NCBI GenBank assembly: GCA_016865865.1
Contig: VGOC01000031.1
Span: 1-32,812 of the forward strand
Direction of reading: 5' to 3'
DNA length: 32,812 bases
Source of the DNA: Chloroflexota bacterium
Lineage (GTDB): Bacteria; Chloroflexota; Anaerolineae; Anaerolineales; UBA11858
A program made the position numbers and the translations under genes. Shown piece by piece: positions 29,051 through 32,812 of the stretch (position 1 is its first letter; each line of letters begins with the position of its first letter). The notes under the pieces were generated by a model, which made no database searches, was not told the origin of the DNA, and was given only the letters and a program-made list of their open reading frames with translations.

Positions 29051-30738
29051 TCTGCGCCCTCCTCGCCTGACCCAGGGCGGAGTTCACTCATCACCGGTGG
29101 CCGGCGCGCTGCCCTCAGATGACCACCTTCCAGGGTAACTTCGATACAGAACGGCGTGGAGGCCTCTTCTGGGAAGTCCTGCCGATAATGCGCGCCGCGG
29201 CTCTCCTGACGCTCCAGCGCAGATTGAACGATGGTCTGCGCAACGGTGATCATATTTTTCAATTCCAGATAAGACACCAGGCTGTGGTTCTGAAGCAGGC
29301 TGGGGCCGCTCATGCTGATCTGTGGTAGCAACTCCTGCTCCAGGCCGATCAACTCATACCTGGCTGCTGTTAGGCCTGCGCCGTCGCGTATCACACCTGC
29401 GTACTGCCACATGAGTCGCCGCAAGCGCTGTTTGCCTTGTGAAGGAGTCAGGCGTCCATTGCGCCGGTTCACCAAACCACGGATTTCTCTTTCTACCTCG
29501 GCAGCTTGCGCCTGTTCGGGGGTTGGACGAATTGCTCCGCGGGCGTAACCGGCCGCATGCGCGCCTGCTCGCGCCCCAAACACCAGGATCTCCGCCAGAC
29601 TGTTGCCGCTGAGACGGTTGCCCCCCTGCACCCCCCCAGAGACTTCACCCGCCGCATACAATCCGGGTACGGAGGCGCATCCGCTGATATCTATAGCAAC
29701 GCCGCCCATGAAATAATGCGCCGCCGGAGCCACTTCGAGGCGCACAAGCTGCATATCGAAGCCGCGGTCTCTGGCGACTTCGTATTCATGCTGAAAACTG
29801 AGGAAGGTCTCTTTTGGCACATCCGTAGCATCGAGGTAAACGCCGCCATGTGCTGTGCCGCGCCCTTCGACGATCTCTGTAAAGATAGCCCGCGCCAGGC
29901 GATCGCGGGTGGTGTGTTCCAACAATTCGGGTTCGTAACGCGCCATGAAGCGTTCTTCTTCGCTGTTGTATAGGGCGGCGTATTCTTGAATCCCCAGGAT
30001 GAAACCGCGCAGTGAGGGGGGATGAACCAGCCCGCAGGGGTAGAATTGCACCTGTTCCATATTGAGCAGGCGCGCGCCGGCCCGTAGAGCCAGCGCCAGG
30101 CCGTCGCCGGTGTTCTGAATCGGGTTGCTCGTGCTCGGGTAGAGTTGGCCGACGCCCCCTGTGGCTAAAACAACCGCCGGCGCGTTCACCTGGACAACCT
30201 CCCCGACGCCCACATCGAGGCCTATCGCGCCGGCAATCGCCCCGTTATGGATGAGCAATCGGCAGGCCATCACGTCGGGGCATCGCTCGATCTGGCGCAG
30301 CCGGGCTTGATTGCGAAGCACTTTGACCATCTGCAAACCCACCCGGTCGCTGATCGTCATCACGCGGGGGTAACTATGTCCCCCGGCCTGGTCCAGGACA
30401 TACCTCCCATCGGGGCCGCGGTCGAATTTCAACCCCCAGCTCTCCATCTCTACGATGCGCTGCTGAGCTTCTTCGACCAGGATGCGCACCATAGGCTGAT
30501 CGTTGAGGTACGCGCCGCCGATGACTGTGTCGCGGAATTGCACATTGGCGTTATCGCCCGGCTTGCTCCAGGGGCCTACCGCCGAGACTCCCGCGCCCCC
30601 AACGGTGCTGCCCCCGCGCCCAATCAGCCCTTTATCCCGGACGTAGACGCGCCCGCCTCCATCTGCCGCGCGGATGGCGGCATAGAGGCCAGCCCCGCCA
30701 GTGCCGATGACTAAGATGTCGGCTTCATATCGTCTCAC
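29047..30738 (-). CDS. FAD-binding fumarate reductase/succinate dehydrogenase-like subunit
   Basis: A 563-residue flavoprotein of the SdhA/FrdA/aspartate oxidase family. FAD motif ILVIGTGGAGLYAAIRAADGG (9-29); catalytic-type segments EHTTRDRLARAI and APAAHYFMGGVAID; C-terminal FAD site GGVQGGNRLSGNSLAEILVFG. The segment that carries covalent His-FAD in SdhA (SHTVAAQGG) is GGSTVGGAG here, so FAD should be non-covalent, as in soluble relatives. Its partner is the Fe-S/CCG protein. Together they resemble TfrAB, which reduces fumarate to succinate. An oxidation role on another substrate cannot be excluded. Confidence 0.85.
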   Translation of the reverse strand: MRRYEADILVIGTGGAGLYAAIRAADGGGRVYVRDKGLIGRGGSTVGGAGVSAVGPWSKPGDNANVQFRDTVIGGAYLNDQPMVRILVEEAQQRIVEMESWGLKFDRGPDGRYVLDQAGGHSYPRVMTISDRVGLQMVKVLRNQARLRQIERCPDVMACRLLIHNGAIAGAIGLDVGVGEVVQVNAPAVVLATGGVGQLYPSTSNPIQNTGDGLALALRAGARLLNMEQVQFYPCGLVHPPSLRGFILGIQEYAALYNSEEERFMARYEPELLEHTTRDRLARAIFTEIVEGRGTAHGGVYLDATDVPKETFLSFQHEYEVARDRGFDMQLVRLEVAPAAHYFMGGVAIDISGCASVPGLYAAGEVSGGVQGGNRLSGNSLAEILVFGARAGAHAAGYARGAIRPTPEQAQAAEVEREIRGLVNRRNGRLTPSQGKQRLRRLMWQYAGVIRDGAGLTAARYELIGLEQELLPQISMSGPSLLQNHSLVSYLELKNMITVAQTIVQSALERQESRGAHYRQDFPEEASTPFCIEVTLEGGHLRAARRPPVMSELRPGSGEEGAE

Positions 30739-30747
30739 GTGCGTTCC

Positions 30748-31491
30748 TCAATCGCCTAATCGAAAGAGACTCCCCAACCCCGGCTGTGCTTCGTGCACAC
30801 CGGCCAACCTCAGCGTATGCCACATGGAGGCCATGTTGGCGCTGAAGACCGGTTTGCCGAAATCATCTTCCAGGCTCTGGGCGATGGGGCTGAGCACGAT
30901 GCCGGTATCGCTGACGAAGATCGCCTCCGCCTCGGGGGTGTCTGCCTGCAAAACCAGCTCTCGCAGAGCCGGAGCGCCCAACCGGCCGATGTCCCAATCC
31001 CGGGTCAGATTCAACCCGACCTGATTGACCACCTCGAAACCGAAATGCTCCACATATTGAACCAGTTTCTCGTTGAGACGGGGTTCATAGGGCGTCGCCA
31101 GGGCGACTTTTTTCACGTGCAACGCTTCGAAAGCCGTCACCAGCGCAGTGGAGGTGGTGGTTGCCGGGCAGCCGCTATGCGCGCTGAGGCGCTGGCGCAG
31201 TTGTTCGTCCCACCCAGGGCCGCGGCTGAAACTGCCCGATGTGCACATCCAGCACAGCGCGTGGGGATACACGGTAGCTAGATCAGCCGCCAGTCGCTCG
31301 AATGGTTCCCCTCCGGCGACCTCGGTCATAGTTTCCAGGGTTACGCTTCCCTCTTCATCGGGCATGCTGGTGCGGGTGATGTGAATCGATACTCCCGCTG
31401 GCGCGAGGTGGTAATACTCCATATCGGCCAATCCCGAAGCCGGATAGATGATGCCCAGGCGCGCTCGCCAGCCAAAAAGATTGTGTTCCAT
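30748..31491 (-). CDS. Second maleate isomerase-family protein, one catalytic Cys replaced
   Basis: A 247-residue paralog of the 27066 gene, sharing LGIIYPASGLADMEYYHLAP and the ending AQPGLGSLFRLGD. The first half-site Cys is kept (MCTSGSF, Cys83), but the second is Asp (FVSDTG, 195). Arylmalonate decarboxylase has the opposite arrangement, with a single Cys in the second site, so this is neither a standard isomerase nor a standard decarboxylase. It lies 10 bp upstream of the FAD subunit gene, well inside the operon. It may have a different substrate, or act as a lyase or decarboxylase. Confidence 0.8.
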   Translation of the reverse strand: MEHNLFGWRARLGIIYPASGLADMEYYHLAPAGVSIHITRTSMPDEEGSVTLETMTEVAGGEPFERLAADLATVYPHALCWMCTSGSFSRGPGWDEQLRQRLSAHSGCPATTTSTALVTAFEALHVKKVALATPYEPRLNEKLVQYVEHFGFEVVNQVGLNLTRDWDIGRLGAPALRELVLQADTPEAEAIFVSDTGIVLSPIAQSLEDDFGKPVFSANMASMWHTLRLAGVHEAQPGLGSLFRLGD

Positions 31492-31510
31492 AAATCTACT
31501 CCTGATGATC

Positions 31511-31963
31511 TCAAACCACCCGAACTTGCTGAGACGCCTTCGTCAACACCTCACAGCCGTCTTCCGTGACCAGGGTGGCGTCCGAGATGAAATAGTCGCC
31601 TGCCCGTCCCGTCCCCATCAACCAGGACAAAAGATGGAAGACCATGCCGGCGCGCAATATCATCGAGCTGCCGCGGCGCAGGCCAATCGGCACCCCCCCG
31701 CCGGACCAGGCCGGGGGAAACGCGCTCCTGACCATGTATCCGCAGTGATGACGCCGGTAATGAGAAAGCCCGGCGGCATCGACGCGCGCCTGCCAGGCCT
31801 GGTAGACCTCATCAGCCTTTGCGCCCGCCTCATGGAAATATTCCAGAATCTCCTGATGGGGCATCCAAAGGCCCACCTCTTCCAGTACGCGCAGGGCGGT
31901 CTCGTGTATCAGGCGCACCTGTTCTGCGGTTAGAATCTCTAAATAGGGTCGGGGCGTTGACAT
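31511..31963 (-). pseudogene. Chimeric ORF: MttB-like N-terminus joined to M24-peptidase C-terminus
   Basis: 150 residues made of two unrelated parts. Residues 1-47 (PYLEILTAEQVRLIHETALR...MPHQEILEYFHEAGAKAD) match the start of trimethylamine methyltransferase (MttB) family proteins, normally about 480 residues. From about EVYQAWQARVDAAGLSHYRR onward it looks like the last third of M24 (creatinase/Xaa-Pro/ectoine hydrolase type) peptidases, ending TLVTEDGCEVLT. The M24 N-terminal metal ligands and the MttB barrel are absent, so neither activity is expected. The join falls at AGAKAD, which fits both families, suggesting a deletion between two neighbouring genes. I start at ATG 31963 with AGAGGA upstream; the track's longer version lies in the aminotransferase. 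The frame is open. Confidence 0.7.
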
Positions 31964-31989
31964 ATTCGTTCCTCTAGAATTTTTTTCAG

Positions 31990-32812
31990 CTACTCCAATA
32001 TCTCGCGCATCTGCTCCACAGCCCGCTCGATGTTTTCGACGGAATTCGCGTACGAGAGGCGCAGGTAGCCTTCCCCGTATTCGCCAAAAGCGGAACCGGG
32101 TAGTAAGGCCACGCCTGCTTCTTCGAGCATCCAATGAGATACTTCGTTCGACGTTTTGCCCAAAGCCTTGATGTTGGGGAAGACATAGAACGCGCCTTGC
32201 GGTCGTCGGCAGGTCACGCCTGGCAGGCTGTTCAATCCATTCACGATCACATCCCGGCGATGTTGGTATTCCGCCACGACAGACTCTACCTGAGCCTGCG
32301 GCCCGGTCAGCGCCTCCATGCCAGCATACTGGATGAATTGCGCCGTCGAGCCAACCGAATGAGTCAGCAAAAGCCCCACCCGCCGGGCCAGCTCTTTGGG
32401 CATGATCCCAAATCCAAGCCGCCAGCCCGTCATCGCATACGTCTTGGAAAAGCCATCCATGATGATCGTGCGTTCAGCCATTCCTGGGAGCGAATAGATC
32501 GAAGCGACTTCCTGTCCATCATACACGATACGGGCGTAGATTTCGTCGGAAAGCAGCCAGATGCCGAAACGCTGAGCAGCTTCGGCGATATGCTCCAAAT
32601 CCTTCTTGGGGATCACGCCTCCCGTAGGGTTACCAGGCGAGTTGATGATAATCAGCTTCGTGCGCGCATTGACCAACTCATCGAAGATATCCAAATCGAA
32701 AGAGAAATTATTCTCCTCGACCAATGGCACAGGGACGGGAACTCCTCCCGCCACGCCGATCATCGCCTCGTAGGTGGGAAAACCAGGATTCGGGTAGATC
32801 ACTTCATCGCCT
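31990..32812 (-). CDS. Class I/II aminotransferase (5' end beyond window)
   Basis: PLP-dependent aminotransferase of the aspartate aminotransferase fold. The gene runs off the right edge: codons GDEVIYPNPGFPTYEA are read from the last bases without a start, so about the first 100 residues are missing. Visible motifs are NSPGNPTGG, the conserved LLSDEIYARIVYD and the PLP lysine SKTYAMTGWRLGFG. The C-terminal part (HWMLEEAGVALLPGSAFGEYGEGYLRLSYA) is complete. It is 26 bp upstream of the chimeric ORF and on the same strand, so it heads or belongs to the operon. Substrate unknown. Alanine, aspartate or branched substrates are all possible. Confidence 0.9.
   Translation of the reverse strand, partial: GDEVIYPNPGFPTYEAMIGVAGGVPVPVPLVEENNFSFDLDIFDELVNARTKLIIINSPGNPTGGVIPKKDLEHIAEAAQRFGIWLLSDEIYARIVYDGQEVASIYSLPGMAERTIIMDGFSKTYAMTGWRLGFGIMPKELARRVGLLLTHSVGSTAQFIQYAGMEALTGPQAQVESVVAEYQHRRDVIVNGLNSLPGVTCRRPQGAFYVFPNIKALGKTSNEVSHWMLEEAGVALLPGSAFGEYGEGYLRLSYANSVENIERAVEQMREILE

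Overview
The window looks like part of a chromosome from an uncultured Chloroflexota bacterium, most likely an Anaerolineae-type facultative denitrifier. This is inferred from gene content and protein style only: menaquinol-type cytochrome b, GltD-like FAD/Fe-S protein next to a bc complex, two-subunit pyruvate:ferredoxin oxidoreductase, and many dispersed palindromic repeats. No 16S rRNA or tRNA was found.

Region 1 (1-12.4 kb, all minus strand) is a nitrite-respiration island. Read in the direction of transcription it holds glmS, a Crp/Fnr-family regulator, a spacer with an operator-like perfect palindrome and tandem 14-bp repeats, then a FAD/Fe-S oxidoreductase, cytochrome b (N-terminal half), cytochrome b (C-terminal half), a Rieske protein, a membrane-anchored cytochrome cd1 nitrite reductase with three c-heme domains, an MIP18/SufT-like protein, an NnrS-like membrane protein, a frame-broken BphX-like small membrane protein and a diheme-type cytochrome c that has lost one heme cysteine. 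The order suggests that quinol is oxidised by a b6f-like complex and the electrons pass through fused cytochrome c domains to heme d1, where nitrite becomes NO. The distal two genes appear to be decaying.

Region 2 (12.4-20.4 kb) is an accessory zone. It has a MITE-like inverted repeat, a lipoprotein-type isoaspartyl methyltransferase, a small gene plus HNH endonuclease pair, a spermidine-synthase-like membrane protein, a hairpin element, a complete IS630-type element with a -1 frameshift, an internally deleted IS3-type element, and an ATPase with a nuclease-like C-terminus.

Region 3 (20.4-27 kb) holds porB and porA for pyruvate:ferredoxin oxidoreductase, separated by a hairpin element. Further palindromic elements follow, one with an 8-bp target duplication. 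Then come a GT2 glycosyltransferase and a secreted protein with a Ca-binding loop and a PLAT domain.

Region 4 (27-32.8 kb, minus strand) is a compact operon: class I aminotransferase (cut by the window edge), a chimeric MttB/M24 ORF, a maleate-isomerase-family protein lacking one catalytic Cys, a FAD subunit and an Fe-S/CCG subunit of a soluble fumarate-reductase-like enzyme, and a second maleate-isomerase-family protein with both Cys. A maleate to fumarate to succinate route, or an ectoine-utilisation-like (EutA/DoeA) role, are the two readings I consider most likely. Neither is proven here.
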